A DNA stretch of 33,417 nucleotides from JBDSKH01 sp035495435. Its GTDB lineage: Bacteria; Actinomycetota; Actinomycetes; Actinomycetales; Microbacteriaceae. Location: positions 1-33,417 of the forward strand of contig DATJFV010000026.1 in NCBI GenBank assembly GCA_035495435.1. Direction: 5' to 3'. A program made the position numbers and the translations under genes. Of this stretch, positions 7,519 through 16,006 are shown one piece after another. Numbering within the stretch: the stretch's first letter is position 1; every line of letters begins with the position of its first letter. A model generated the notes under the pieces. That model was not told the DNA's origin, searched no databases, and worked only from the letters and a program-made list of their open reading frames with translations.

Positions 7519-8508
7519 TCAGGCCGGGGCCCGAGTTCTCGAGCGGCTCAGCGAATCCCGCAGGCGGGAGACGGAGGCTCGAAGCCGGGTCGGGTCGCTG
7601 ATGATCGCGATCAGCAGGATCGACCCGACGAAGATGTCCTGGATGTCGACCTGCACACCCGACAGGGTGAGGACGACCTGGAGGATGCTGAGCGCGAGCG
7701 CCCCGATCAAGGTGCCGAGCACGGTGCCGCGGCCACCGTTCAGCAGCACTCCCCCGATGATCGCGGCGGCGAAACTCGCCAGCAACACGGTGGACCCGGC
7801 CGTCGGGTCGGCGGCGGTGCGCTCGAGCGTGTTGATCACGCCGGCGAGCGACGCGACGACCCCCGAGATCAGGAAACCGAGCACGAGGCGTCGCCGCACC
7901 GGGATTCCGACGTCGATCGCGGCCTGCCGGTTGCCCCCGACGGCGTAGAACTCACGGCCGATCCGGGTGCGGCTGAGGAACACCTGCAACGCCGCGAAGA
8001 CCAGGAAGAACAGCAGGACGCGGGGTGTGAGCGGGCCGATCAGCGGTGCGCCGAACGCGATGCCGGCATCGATGTTGGTCAGGCGCACCGGTTCCTCACC
8101 GGAGAGCACGAATGCCGCCCCCCGCAGTGCGAACAGCATCCCGAGCGTGGCGATGAAGGAGTTGATGCCGACCACCACGACGAAGAACGAGTTGATCAGG
8201 CCCACGACGAGGCCGGTTGCGAGAGCAGCCACCACACCGAGCACCGGATCGGGAATGCTCGCCATCACCACGCCGGAGAGCGCGAGGGTGCTGGCGACGC
8301 TCAGGTCGAGCTCGCCCAGCAGGATCACCGCGGTCAGGCCCAGCGCGACGAGCCCGATGAGCGCGACGCGGCCGAGCACGACCTGGAACGACGAGAACAC
8401 CACCGGTTCGAAGGCGACCGCCGCGACGAGGACCGCGATGAGCAGTACCACTGCCCGGCCTTCGGTGCGGCGCGCGAGGACCGCGCGCAGTCGGGTGAGA
8501 TCGGGCAT
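7519..8508 (-). CDS. RbsC-type ABC transporter permease 1, module A
   Basis: This 329-residue integral membrane protein has about eight to ten hydrophobic segments and belongs to the BPD_transp_2 family (RbsC/YjfF). Diagnostic pieces are ILLGELDLSVASTLAL, the segment GGVLLNGGRGTVLGT near the C-terminus, and the cytoplasmic loop EFYAVGGNRQAAIDVGIPV that should contact the ATPase. It forms the membrane channel with the permease at 8508-9518. The ATG at 8508 overlaps the stop of the upstream permease as ATGA. A longer in-frame extension upstream exists, but it overlaps the neighbour and has no hydrophobic or family-like character. Confidence 0.92.
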   Translation of the reverse strand: MPDLTRLRAVLARRTEGRAVVLLIAVLVAAVAFEPVVFSSFQVVLGRVALIGLVALGLTAVILLGELDLSVASTLALSGVVMASIPDPVLGVVAALATGLVVGLINSFFVVVVGINSFIATLGMLFALRGAAFVLSGEEPVRLTNIDAGIAFGAPLIGPLTPRVLLFFLVFAALQVFLSRTRIGREFYAVGGNRQAAIDVGIPVRRRLVLGFLISGVVASLAGVINTLERTAADPTAGSTVLLASFAAAIIGGVLLNGGRGTVLGTLIGALALSILQVVLTLSGVQVDIQDIFVGSILLIAIISDPTRLRASVSRLRDSLSRSRTRAPA

Positions 8509-9518
8509 CAGCTCTTCACCAGCTTTCGGGCCAGGGCGTCCACCGACACCGCGATCACGATCAGAGCGCCGATGGCGACCTGCTGCAGGCCGAACCCCAT
8601 CCCCGACAAGACGAGGATGTTCGTCAGCACGCTGACGAACACCACCCCGAGCAATGTCCGCAGCACGCTGCCCCGACCACCGAACACGCTTGTTCCGCCG
8701 ATGATGATCGCCGCCAGGGCTCGGAAGTCGTAGCCATCCGACATCGACGAGACGGCGGTGTTGGAGAACGCGGCGAGCACGAAGCCCGCGACCATGGCCG
8801 AGAGCGAGGTGATGATGAACGCGCCGACCACGAGGCGACCCGTCTGCACTCCCGCGAGGCGCGCGGCGGCCTTGTTCGATCCGTAGGACCGGATGGCGAA
8901 GCCGAACGTGGTCTTCTGCAGGACGAAGCCCAGGATCACGGCCATCGCGATCAGCACGATCGCCGACAGCGGGACCGGCCCGACCTTCGCCTGCCCGAGA
9001 CTCTGAACGATGCCGCCATCGGGGCCGAAGAAGATGCTTCCTCCCGATAGCCACCGCAAGATGCCCAGACCGATGAATGTCGTCGCGAGCGTGACGATGA
9101 CCGCATTGGCCCGGAAGTATCCGACCGCGATCCCGTTGACCAGCCCATAGACGAGGGCGACCACGATCGCCACCAGCACCGCCGCGATGATGCCGGCCTG
9201 GTTGCTGACGCCGATGAAGATCACGGCAGCGGTCGCGACCTGTGCCACCACCGAGAGATCGAGGTAGTTCGCGCTGATGACGACGAACGTCATCCCGAGG
9301 GCGACGATGCCGATCGGGGCAGCACGGTAGAAGACGTCCGAGACGTTGGAGACCGACGCGAACCCGTTCACGAAGACGATCGCGAACACGATCAGCCCGA
9401 CCGTGAAGACGACGATTCCGCGATCGGCGACGAATTGCAGCACACGGGCACCACGAGACGCCGGCGCCGGGGCCGTCGTCGGCGCCACGATCGACTCCCT
9501 CAGAGTGGACTCGGCCAT
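8508..9518 (-). CDS. RbsC-type ABC transporter permease 2, module A
   Basis: This 336-residue membrane protein is of the same BPD_transp_2 family as its neighbour. Family segments include SANYLDLSVVAQVATAAV, the coupling loop AIRSYGSNKAAARLAGV and GGTSVFGGRGSVLRT. About 25 hydrophilic residues precede the first membrane helix. The ATG at 9518 overlaps the TGA of the ATPase gene (ATGA), and its own stop overlaps the next permease start in the same way. Two different permease genes beside one ATPase suggest a heterodimeric channel, as in the YtfT/YjfF galactofuranose system. Confidence 0.92.
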   Translation of the reverse strand: MAESTLRESIVAPTTAPAPASRGARVLQFVADRGIVVFTVGLIVFAIVFVNGFASVSNVSDVFYRAAPIGIVALGMTFVVISANYLDLSVVAQVATAAVIFIGVSNQAGIIAAVLVAIVVALVYGLVNGIAVGYFRANAVIVTLATTFIGLGILRWLSGGSIFFGPDGGIVQSLGQAKVGPVPLSAIVLIAMAVILGFVLQKTTFGFAIRSYGSNKAAARLAGVQTGRLVVGAFIITSLSAMVAGFVLAAFSNTAVSSMSDGYDFRALAAIIIGGTSVFGGRGSVLRTLLGVVFVSVLTNILVLSGMGFGLQQVAIGALIVIAVSVDALARKLVKS

Positions 9519-11041
9519 CACGCCACCACCGCCTTCTCGCCGGAGGCCAGCGACATCACGCTGCGCTCGTCGGCCTGCTCGCGGGTGAGGCTGCCGACGA
9601 TCGTGCCGTCGCGCACCACGTGGATGAGATCGGCGAGGTCGAGCAACTCGGGCAGATCGGAACTGACGAACAGCACCGCGGCGCCCTCGGCGGCCAAACC
9701 CCGGATCAGCCGATGAATCTCCGCTTTGGCACCCACGTCGACACCGCGGGTCGGTTCGTCGAGCACCATGAGAGCGGGCTGACGACCCAACCACTTGGCG
9801 ATGACGATCTTCTGCTGGTTACCGCCGGAGAACTGCCCGGCATCGCGCTGAATCTTGGGCGGTCGCAGCCCGACGGCGTCGGCGAGGCGCTCGACGTAGT
9901 CGGTGATGCGCCGGCGGCGCAGAACGCCCGCCGTCGACAGGGCTGCCCGGTTGGGGAGAGCGACGTTGTCGACGACGCTCATGGTCAGAGCGAGTCCGTC
10001 GCTTCGGCGTTCTTCGGGGACATAGCCGACCCCCGAGCGCACCGCCACCTGATAGTCCCGGATCTGACGTGAGCGTCCTCGTGAGGCGATCGTCACCGTG
10101 CCCGCGATGCGCGGGTCCGCGCCGATGATGGCTCGCACGAGCTCGGTGCGTCCCGCGCCGACGAGGCCGCCGAGGCCGACGATCTGCCCCGAGCGGATCT
10201 CCAGATCGACTCCGTTCACCCGCGGCGCACGGATTCCCGTTGCCTTGAGGACCACCTCGCCGGGCTGACGGCTGGTGTGCTCCCCCGCCAGATCGCGCGC
10301 GAGCTCGCGCCCGACCATGGCCGAGATCACCTCGCGCGGCGTGGTCTCGGCGACCGGCCCGGACTGGATCACTTTTCCGTCGCGCAGCACCGTGACGACG
10401 GTGCAGAGCCGGAACACTTCGGGAATGCGATGCGAGATGTAGATGATCGCCATGCCTGCCGCCGCCAGGCGCTCCAGCATCTGGAGCAGATGGTCGGTCT
10501 CGGCAGGAGTGAGGGTCGCGGTGGGCTCATCGAGGATGAGCACCCGTGGCTTGCGGGCGACCGCACGGGCGATCTCGACGAATTGCCTCACCGACACCGA
10601 GAGCCGCGCGATGGGCTCGTCGAGGTCCACCTCGATGCCGATTTCGTCCAGCGCTGCCTGCGCGATGCGGCGCATGGGGGCACGACGCACGAACCCCGCG
10701 GCGGTGGGTGTCGAACCCAGCAGGATGTTCTCGGCAACGCTCATGTCGGGCACGAGACTCAGTTCCTGGTGCACCAGCGCGACCCCGGCCGCCAGCGCGG
10801 CGCGCGGCCCTCCGGAGAGGAGCTCCGTCCCGACCCGGATCTCGCCCTGGTCGGCGGGGATCACGCCGGCGAGGATCCGCATCAGCGTCGACTTCCCGGC
10901 GCCGTTCTCGCCGACGACCGCGTGGATCTCTCCGGGCGCGACCGAGAGCGACACTCCGTCGACGGCGACCGCACCGCCGAAGCGCTTGCTGATGCGGTCA
11001 GCGATGATCGCCGCGGGTTGATTCTGCGTTGAGTGCACCAT
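9518..11041 (-). CDS. RbsA-type double-domain ABC transporter ATPase, module A
   Basis: This 507-residue protein contains two nucleotide-binding domains in one chain, as in ribose/galactofuranose importers. Domain 1 has Walker A GENGAGKST (near 44-52), the degenerate signature LSVSVRQFVEIARA and Walker B VLILDEPTATL. Domain 2 has a degenerate Walker A (GLVGAGRTEL), the signature FSGGNQQKIVIAKWL and Walker B LMVLDEPTRGVDVG. This asymmetry is normal for the family. It energises uptake through the two permeases encoded downstream. The ATG at 11041 follows GAGGCGATC and lies 7 nt after the SDR stop, so the gene belongs to the SDR-led operon. Confidence 0.94.
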   Translation of the reverse strand: MVHSTQNQPAAIIADRISKRFGGAVAVDGVSLSVAPGEIHAVVGENGAGKSTLMRILAGVIPADQGEIRVGTELLSGGPRAALAAGVALVHQELSLVPDMSVAENILLGSTPTAAGFVRRAPMRRIAQAALDEIGIEVDLDEPIARLSVSVRQFVEIARAVARKPRVLILDEPTATLTPAETDHLLQMLERLAAAGMAIIYISHRIPEVFRLCTVVTVLRDGKVIQSGPVAETTPREVISAMVGRELARDLAGEHTSRQPGEVVLKATGIRAPRVNGVDLEIRSGQIVGLGGLVGAGRTELVRAIIGADPRIAGTVTIASRGRSRQIRDYQVAVRSGVGYVPEERRSDGLALTMSVVDNVALPNRAALSTAGVLRRRRITDYVERLADAVGLRPPKIQRDAGQFSGGNQQKIVIAKWLGRQPALMVLDEPTRGVDVGAKAEIHRLIRGLAAEGAAVLFVSSDLPELLDLADLIHVVRDGTIVGSLTREQADERSVMSLASGEKAVVA

Positions 11042-11048
11042 GATCGCC

Positions 11049-11852
11049 TCAGGCCATCACCATTCCGCCGTCGATCTGAATCAGCTGCCCGGTCATGTAG
11101 TCGCTGTCGGGGCTGACGAGGAACGCGGCGGTGCCGACGATGTCCTGCGGGTAGGAGTACCGGCCCATGGGGATCGCGTTCGCGGCGATCGTGTCCATCG
11201 AGGTGCCGGGCTTGTCGAACAGGCCCATGTCGACGAGTTCCTTGTCGAGCTGCTCCCACATCTCGGTGCGCACGACACCGGGCGCGTAGCCGTTCACGGT
11301 GATTCCGAACTCGATGAGGGATTTCGCGCCGGCACGGATGAGACCGAGCACGGCATGCTTGCTCGCCGCGTACACGGAGCTGTCGATGAACGCGTCCCGC
11401 GACAGGATCGATCCGACGTTCACGATCTTGTAGGGCCACTCCTGCTTGCCCTGGGCCCGCATGACTTTGCCGGCTTCCTGCATGCACACGAACGTGCCGT
11501 AGGCGTTGACGCCCATGATCGCGTTCCAGTTCTGGTCGGTCGCATCGAGGAAGAACATCGGCTTGTTGATGCCGGCGTTGTTCAGCAGCACGTTGATGCT
11601 GCCGAACTCGGCGGCGGTGTGCGCGACGGCCGCTGCCACGCTCTCGCGATCGGTCACGTTGAGGCTGACCGCTGTGGCCTGGCCGCCCGCCGCGATGATC
11701 TCGTCCACGATCGCGCGCGCGCCGTCAACGTTCAGATCGCCCAGGCAGACCTGCGCGCCCTGGGCCGCGAGGTGCTTGCCGATCGCCGCGCCCATGCCTT
11801 GCGCACCACCGGTGATGAGCACGTTCTTGCCGGCGAGTCGAGTGGAGTCCAT
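11049..11852 (-). CDS. Short-chain dehydrogenase, acetoin/2,3-butanediol dehydrogenase (BudC)-like, module A
   Basis: This 267-residue classical SDR should interconvert a secondary alcohol and a ketone with NAD(H). It has the cofactor motif TGGAQGMG (14-21), NNAG, the catalytic Ser in VGSILS and YAASK. The C-terminal segment SPDSDYMTGQLIQIDGG closely resembles meso-2,3-butanediol dehydrogenase/acetoin reductase, as I remember that family. Relatives also oxidise sugar alcohols, so a polyol or hydroxyketone substrate fits the sugar-type importer. It is the first gene of the module A operon, facing the XRE-cupin regulator across a 266-bp divergent region. The SDR at 21591-22370 is its clear paralogue. 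Confidence 0.92.
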   Translation of the reverse strand: MDSTRLAGKNVLITGGAQGMGAAIGKHLAAQGAQVCLGDLNVDGARAIVDEIIAAGGQATAVSLNVTDRESVAAAVAHTAAEFGSINVLLNNAGINKPMFFLDATDQNWNAIMGVNAYGTFVCMQEAGKVMRAQGKQEWPYKIVNVGSILSRDAFIDSSVYAASKHAVLGLIRAGAKSLIEFGITVNGYAPGVVRTEMWEQLDKELVDMGLFDKPGTSMDTIAANAIPMGRYSYPQDIVGTAAFLVSPDSDYMTGQLIQIDGGMVMA

Positions 11853-11920
11853 TCCCGCATCCGTTCTTCGTCGGTGTCAGCCGCCCGCCGGAGCGAGAAT
11901 GTGCTGACCACGTCGTCAGT

Positions 11921-11937
11921 GTTTCGCTACACAGTAC
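11921..11937. promoter_or_regulatory. Candidate operator A, shared with the module B SDR promoter
   Basis: On the minus strand this reads GTACTGTGTAGCGAAAC. It matches GTCCTGTGTAGCGCAAC at 22436-22452 in 15 of 17 positions. It overlaps and extends downstream of the predicted -10 box of the SDR promoter, a position that suits repression, most simply by the divergently encoded XRE-cupin protein. The match is seen directly; binding is inferred. Confidence 0.5.
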
Positions 11938-11958
11938 ACGTTCCGAGATTTCACGCAA
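11931..11958 (-). promoter_or_regulatory. Predicted promoter of the module A operon
   Basis: On the minus strand TTGCGT (11958-11953) is separated by 16 nt from TACTGT (11936-11931), about 80 nt upstream of the SDR ATG. The same 266-bp region must hold the plus-strand promoter of the XRE-cupin gene, possibly around TTTCAC at 12034 and TACAGA at 12058. Confidence 0.4.
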
Positions 11959-12118
11959 CTCGACGGTGATTCGTATTTCGCTGCGGAACGTTTGCGGCAG
12001 CTTTCGAGATGTTGTCGAGGATCTCGGCACCACTTTCACTCGGCCCGGTACACTCGTTTACAGATACAGAACAGTCCGTGGTTGCCAGTGAGCCGCCGCG
12101 AGGTGGGAGCGCAGAGTC

Positions 12119-12811
12119 ATGGCAGCCGAGGACCACGGCGAGTGGAGCATCGTCGGCGAGCGCATCCGTCTCGCCCGCGAGGCGCTCGGCATGAGCGTTC
12201 GTGAGCTCTCCCGCCGCGTCGATGTGTCCCCGGGGCATGTCTCGCAGGTCGAGCGCGGTCTCGCCTCGTTCAGTGTTCGGGCCCTGTACACGGTCGCCAA
12301 CGAGCTCGGTATCTCGATGGACAGCCTGTTCGAACCCGACGATCGCGTTACCGAAGCCAGCCCCGTCCCCGCAACGAGTGAGAGCCCGAATCCGCCGGAC
12401 GGCGACCCGTTGGAGGCCGCGGGTGTCGTGCTGCGCAGGGCCGACCGACCGACCCTGCAGCTCGACGCGGGGCCGCGCTGGGAGCGACTGACCGCCAAGG
12501 CAGAGCCGTCGTCCGAGTTCTTGGAGGTGGTGTACGCACCCGCACCCGGTGCACAGCCGCCCACAGACCTGGTGCGTCACATCGGCAGGGAATACGGCCT
12601 GATCATCGCCGGCGAGCTCGACGTGCAGGTCGGATTCGAGCGGTCCCGACTGCACACTGGCGACACGATCGCGTTCGACTCGAGCACACCACACCGGTTC
12701 TGGAACAGTTCCGAGCACGAAGTTCATGCGATCTGGTTCGTGCTGGATCGGGTCGACACCGAGACGACCGACGGCGGCCTGCCGACCGCAGGAGCCCTCG
12801 TTCACCGCTAG
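12119..12811 (+). CDS. XRE-family regulator with C-terminal cupin sensor, module A
   Basis: This 230-residue regulator has an N-terminal XRE helix-turn-helix (ERIRLAREALGMSVRELSRR, then VSPGHVSQVERG). A variable linker of about 40 residues leads to a C-terminal cupin domain (GREYGLIIAGELDVQVG, LHTGDTIAFDSSTPHRFWN). HTH-cupin regulators typically sense a small ligand in the barrel and repress adjacent catabolic or transport genes. The ATG at 12119 is preceded by GAGGTGGGAG. It is divergent from the SDR-ABC-M24 operon, the classical position for a local regulator, and a candidate operator sits in the shared region. A homologue of the same architecture serves module B at 22610-23278. Confidence 0.92.
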   Translation: MAAEDHGEWSIVGERIRLAREALGMSVRELSRRVDVSPGHVSQVERGLASFSVRALYTVANELGISMDSLFEPDDRVTEASPVPATSESPNPPDGDPLEAAGVVLRRADRPTLQLDAGPRWERLTAKAEPSSEFLEVVYAPAPGAQPPTDLVRHIGREYGLIIAGELDVQVGFERSRLHTGDTIAFDSSTPHRFWNSSEHEVHAIWFVLDRVDTETTDGGLPTAGALVHR

Positions 12812-12833
12812 CGGCATCCGCCACACTAGGGGG

Positions 12834-14126
12834 ATGACCCAAGCGCTCTCGATCACGTCGGCGGTGCCCGACCCGGCGCTGCTCGACCTGCCGTGGAACC
12901 TGCCCCTCGAGATCTGGCCCGAGGAGTACATCGCGGCGCTGCCCAAGGGCATCTCGCGGCACCTGGTCCGCTTCGTGCACCTCGGCGGTTACGTGATCGC
13001 GGTGAAAGAGACCTCGGCCGAGCTCGCGAAGCGCGAGTACGACCTGCTGCGCACGCTGCAGCGCCTCGACGTTCCCTGCGTCGAACCGGTCGCGGTGATC
13101 ACGGGGCGGGTCGCCGACGACGGCGAAGAACTCGCCCCCGCCCTCGTCACCCGGCACCTGCGCTTCTCCCTCCCCTACCGGGCGCTCTACTCGCAGGCGC
13201 TGCGCCCCGACACGGCGACCCGCCTCGTCGACGCCCTCGCGGTGCTGCTCGCCCGGCTGCACGTGCAGGGCTTCTTCTGGGGCGACGTGTCGCTGTCGAA
13301 CACGCTCTTCCGGCGCGACGCGGGCGCATTCGCGGCCTACCTCGTCGACGCCGAGACGGGCAAGTTGTACGACGGCGGGCTGTCGAAGGGGCAGCGCGAG
13401 AATGATCTCGAGATCGCGCGGGTCAACATCGCCGGCGAACTGCTCGACCTGCAGGCCGGTGGGCGGCTTGAGGACGAGATCGACCCGGTCGAGATCGCCG
13501 ACGGCATCGTCACCGCGTATCGCAACCTGTGGGACGAGCTGACCGTCGCCGAGACCTTTCCGCAGGCCGAACGCTGGCGCATCAATCAGCGGGTCGAACG
13601 CCTCAACGACCTCGGTTTCGACATCGAAGAGCTCTCGATCACCCAGACCGAGGGCGGCACGCAGGTGCGCATCCAGCCCAAAGTGGTAGATGCCGGGCAC
13701 CATTCCCGCAGGCTGCTGCGGCTGACGGGGCTCGATGCCGGTGAGAACCAGGCCCGCCGCCTGCTCAATGACCTCGACGCGTACCGGGCCACCGGCGACC
13801 GCAAGGACCTCGACGAGGAGGTGGTGGCGCACGAATGGCTGGCGCGCGTGTTCGAGCCGGTGATCCGCGCCATCCCGAAAGAGCTGCGCGGCAAGCTGGA
13901 GCCCGCCGAGATGTTCCACCAGCTGCTCGACCACCGCTGGTACATGTCGCAGCGTGAGGGCCGCAACGTGCCCCTGGCCGAGGCGCTCTCGTCCTACATC
14001 GACGATGTGCTGCGCCACCGGCGCGACGAGGTCACGGTCGTCGGCCCGGTCACGGGCGTCTTCACCGCCCCCACCGCACTCGTCGAGGACGACGGCGAGG
14101 AGGAGGACTGGCGCGCGAAGGTCTAG
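12834..14126 (+). CDS. DUF4032 protein with kinase-like (LPS kinase-type) N-terminal domain
   Basis: This 430-residue cytoplasmic protein resembles a conserved actinobacterial family of unknown function. The N-terminal half is kinase-like: a possible ATP-binding Lys in YVIAVKET, a catalytic-loop-like HVQGFFWGDVSLSNTLF and a metal-site-like LVDAETG. The C-terminal half (roughly residue 230 onward) matches what I remember as DUF4032, with GHHSRRLLRLTG and HEWLARVFEPVI segments and an acidic tail. It lies between the two catabolic modules but looks like a core gene. The ATG at 12834 sits directly after GGGGG, an unusual spacing that may mean a leaderless or short-leader transcript. Its stop overlaps the convergent Dabb gene stop by four bases (CTAG). 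Confidence 0.85.
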   Translation: MTQALSITSAVPDPALLDLPWNLPLEIWPEEYIAALPKGISRHLVRFVHLGGYVIAVKETSAELAKREYDLLRTLQRLDVPCVEPVAVITGRVADDGEELAPALVTRHLRFSLPYRALYSQALRPDTATRLVDALAVLLARLHVQGFFWGDVSLSNTLFRRDAGAFAAYLVDAETGKLYDGGLSKGQRENDLEIARVNIAGELLDLQAGGRLEDEIDPVEIADGIVTAYRNLWDELTVAETFPQAERWRINQRVERLNDLGFDIEELSITQTEGGTQVRIQPKVVDAGHHSRRLLRLTGLDAGENQARRLLNDLDAYRATGDRKDLDEEVVAHEWLARVFEPVIRAIPKELRGKLEPAEMFHQLLDHRWYMSQREGRNVPLAEALSSYIDDVLRHRRDEVTVVGPVTGVFTAPTALVEDDGEEEDWRAKV

Positions 14127-14446
14127 GCACCCGCGCCCGGCATCGCGAAGGGGACGTCGCCGATGTCGAGTTGCACGGCCTGCCGGGTCGCGATGTACGG
14201 CTTCATGTCTCGCTCGACGATGTCGATGTGGACGGGAGCGTCGAGATACGCGGCCAAACCGCTGGCATCGTCAGCGATCGCGACGACCCCGAAGTCGGCC
14301 CCGGGGCGCAGATTGAGCGTTGCGCCCACCCGATAGAAGGCGATCGAGGGCACGCTCGCTGCGGCCGCACGGAGCGCCTCGCTGAGCCCGAGGGGGTCCG
14401 GGTGACCGCCTTCTGTCCAGGTGATGGTGACGACATGGGCGATCAT
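14123..14446 (-). CDS. Dabb-family (stress-responsive alpha/beta barrel) protein
   Basis: This 107-residue protein has the ferredoxin-like dimeric alpha/beta barrel pattern: MIAHVVTITWTEG at the start, SIAFYRVGATLNLRPGADFGVVAI in the middle (quoted in part: YRVGATLN, DFGVVAIADD) and a closing YLDAPVHIDIVERDM. Members are small enzymes or stress proteins with no fixed reaction; some catalyse cyclisation or decarboxylation. It is the last gene of the long minus-strand operon, 5 nt after the VOC stop. I chose the ATG at 14446 because upstream codons overlap the VOC gene and lack family character. It ends in a four-base overlap with the DUF4032 stop. Confidence 0.78.
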   Translation of the reverse strand: MIAHVVTITWTEGGHPDPLGLSEALRAAAASVPSIAFYRVGATLNLRPGADFGVVAIADDASGLAAYLDAPVHIDIVERDMKPYIATRQAVQLDIGDVPFAMPGAGA

Positions 14447-14451
14447 GCTGG

Positions 14452-14970
14452 TCAGACTAGTGACTCCAGGGTCGGCCTCGACGCCAGGTAGGCGGCGATG
14501 GCCTCCTCGTGCGCGGTCGTGTACGCCTCTTCCACCAGTTCGATGGTGACGCCGTCGGGGTCGTGGAAGTAGATCCACCGCCAGCCCGCCAGCACTCCCT
14601 CATCAACCACATTCGGCGCGGAGAGGAACTCGACCCCCTTCGCGGTCAGCTCCGCCACCACAGTGTTGATGTCATCGACCTTGAGGGCCACGTGCATGGC
14701 GCCGAGCCGGTTCTGCGGCTGCACCTCGAGGTTGTCCGCGGGGCGATTCCCGTACTCGAGCAGTTCCAGCACGTGCCCCTCTCCGACCAGCAGGTTGCAC
14801 TGCCGCAAGGATCCCCCGGGGACGCCGACGCCCTTTTCGAGTTCCGGCCCGGAGAACCACGGGCTGGGTTCGGTCAGAATCGGCAGCCCCAGCAGGTCGT
14901 GGTAGAAGTAGATCGACCTGTCGAGGTTGTTGACGATGATGCCGGTGTGATGTATCGCCTGGAATGCCAT
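14452..14970 (-). CDS. VOC superfamily protein, module B
   Basis: This 172-residue protein has two vicinal-oxygen-chelate modules. Module 1 begins with IHHTGIIVNNLDRSIYFYHD (His ligand candidate near 8) and ends with GHVLELLEYG (Glu). Module 2 begins GAMHVALKVDDINTVVAEL (His) and ends DPDGVTIELVEEAY (Glu). That makes a complete metal-binding set like glyoxalase I, methylmalonyl-CoA epimerase or extradiol dioxygenases. The reaction is unknown, though an isomerase or lyase acting on an alpha-hydroxyketone intermediate would suit the dehydrogenases upstream. The ATG at 14970 follows GGAGAG. It lies 13 nt after the ketopantoate-reductase-like gene. Confidence 0.87.
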   Translation of the reverse strand: MAFQAIHHTGIIVNNLDRSIYFYHDLLGLPILTEPSPWFSGPELEKGVGVPGGSLRQCNLLVGEGHVLELLEYGNRPADNLEVQPQNRLGAMHVALKVDDINTVVAELTAKGVEFLSAPNVVDEGVLAGWRWIYFHDPDGVTIELVEEAYTTAHEEAIAAYLASRPTLESLV

Positions 14971-14983
14971 CTCACTCTCCCTG

Positions 14984-16006
14984 TTACTGAACCAGCAGGC
15001 TGACGTTCTCGGGGCGCGCCTCGAGTTCCCCCGCCTCGATCCGACGCGCGATCTCGATCACACGCTTGTTGTGGGGGGCGTGCCCGCCCACCCGTTCCTG
15101 TTCGCGCACCACGAATCCGTTGATCTCTTCGATCTCGGCGCGGCGACCCTTCATCCAGTCCTGCAAGACGGTGGTGCGGGTCGTCGGGGTCGAGTAGTGG
15201 GTCAGCACCGCGTCATAGAGACGCCGTGCGTAGGCGTCGATGTCGTCCGTTTCCGCATTCTCGAAGCCGAACACCGGCACGAGCCTGCTGCCGGTGGCGA
15301 TGCAGGTACGCAGCGCCTCGCGCGCGCACTCGTCCATGAATTCGCGCATTCCCGGTAGTGCCACCGCGTCGGCGAGCGCGAGGTCGAGGATCGCTGACGG
15401 CACCAGCTCGGCAGCGTTGACGGCGAGTTTCATCCATTTGGAGGAGCGGATGTCGTCGCTCACCTCGACGCGTGCGGTCGGGGTCAGGAGTTCGGCCACA
15501 GCCCCGGCCCGGTCCATCGTCGCGGGATGAATGCCGCCGACCGCCAGCCACGCGGCTTCGCGGGATGTCTCGCGATGCACGATTCCGGGTTCGAACATGT
15601 TCGAGGCGATTTCGATGACGCCGCCCATCGTGCGCTCGGGTCCCATCACGCTCTCGATGTCGTCGACGCTCATGCCGTTCTGCAGGCCGACCACCACACC
15701 GTCGGATGCCACCAGCGGCTTGATCAGCTGGGTCGCCCAGGTCGTGTCGTACGCCTTCATGATCACGAAGACGACGTCGAACACCTGGCGCAGCGTTGCG
15801 ACCTCGCAGAGGTGGATCGCGTTGACCTCGGTGACCTCGGTCGCATGCTCAGCGAGGTCCCACTCCACCGTCAGGCCGTTCTTCCGCATCGCCTCGACGT
15901 GGGCAGGCCATTGCTCGATGAACACCACATCGTGTCCGGCGCGGGTCATATCGGCGCCGATCGAGGCCCCGTTCGCGCCGGTGCCGACGATGGCGACCCG
16001 AGTCAC
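14984..16006 (-). CDS. Ketopantoate reductase-fold 2-hydroxyacid oxidoreductase
   Basis: This 340-residue protein has the ApbA/PanE two-domain fold. The N-terminal Rossmann domain has VGTGANGASIG and the typical LQNGMSVDDI segment. The C-terminal helical domain has KWMKLAVNAAELVPSAI (conserved Lys-Asn pair) and DWMKGRRAEIEEINGFVV, corresponding to the family's D..GR.TEID..NG. Known members reduce 2-oxopantoate with NADPH, but many catabolic paralogues use other 2-oxo or 2-hydroxy acids. In this operon a catabolic oxidation or reduction is more likely than pantothenate synthesis. The GTG at 16006 overlaps the preceding stop as GTGA. A longer frame upstream runs into the neighbour and is rejected. 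Confidence 0.85.
   Translation of the reverse strand: MTRVAIVGTGANGASIGADMTRAGHDVVFIEQWPAHVEAMRKNGLTVEWDLAEHATEVTEVNAIHLCEVATLRQVFDVVFVIMKAYDTTWATQLIKPLVASDGVVVGLQNGMSVDDIESVMGPERTMGGVIEIASNMFEPGIVHRETSREAAWLAVGGIHPATMDRAGAVAELLTPTARVEVSDDIRSSKWMKLAVNAAELVPSAILDLALADAVALPGMREFMDECAREALRTCIATGSRLVPVFGFENAETDDIDAYARRLYDAVLTHYSTPTTRTTVLQDWMKGRRAEIEEINGFVVREQERVGGHAPHNKRVIEIARRIEAGELEARPENVSLLVQ

Noticed and set aside
14984..16006. Genuine panE for pantothenate synthesis
   Set aside because: Fold motifs match, but the gene lies deep in a catabolic operon and is one of many paralogues of broad substrate range.
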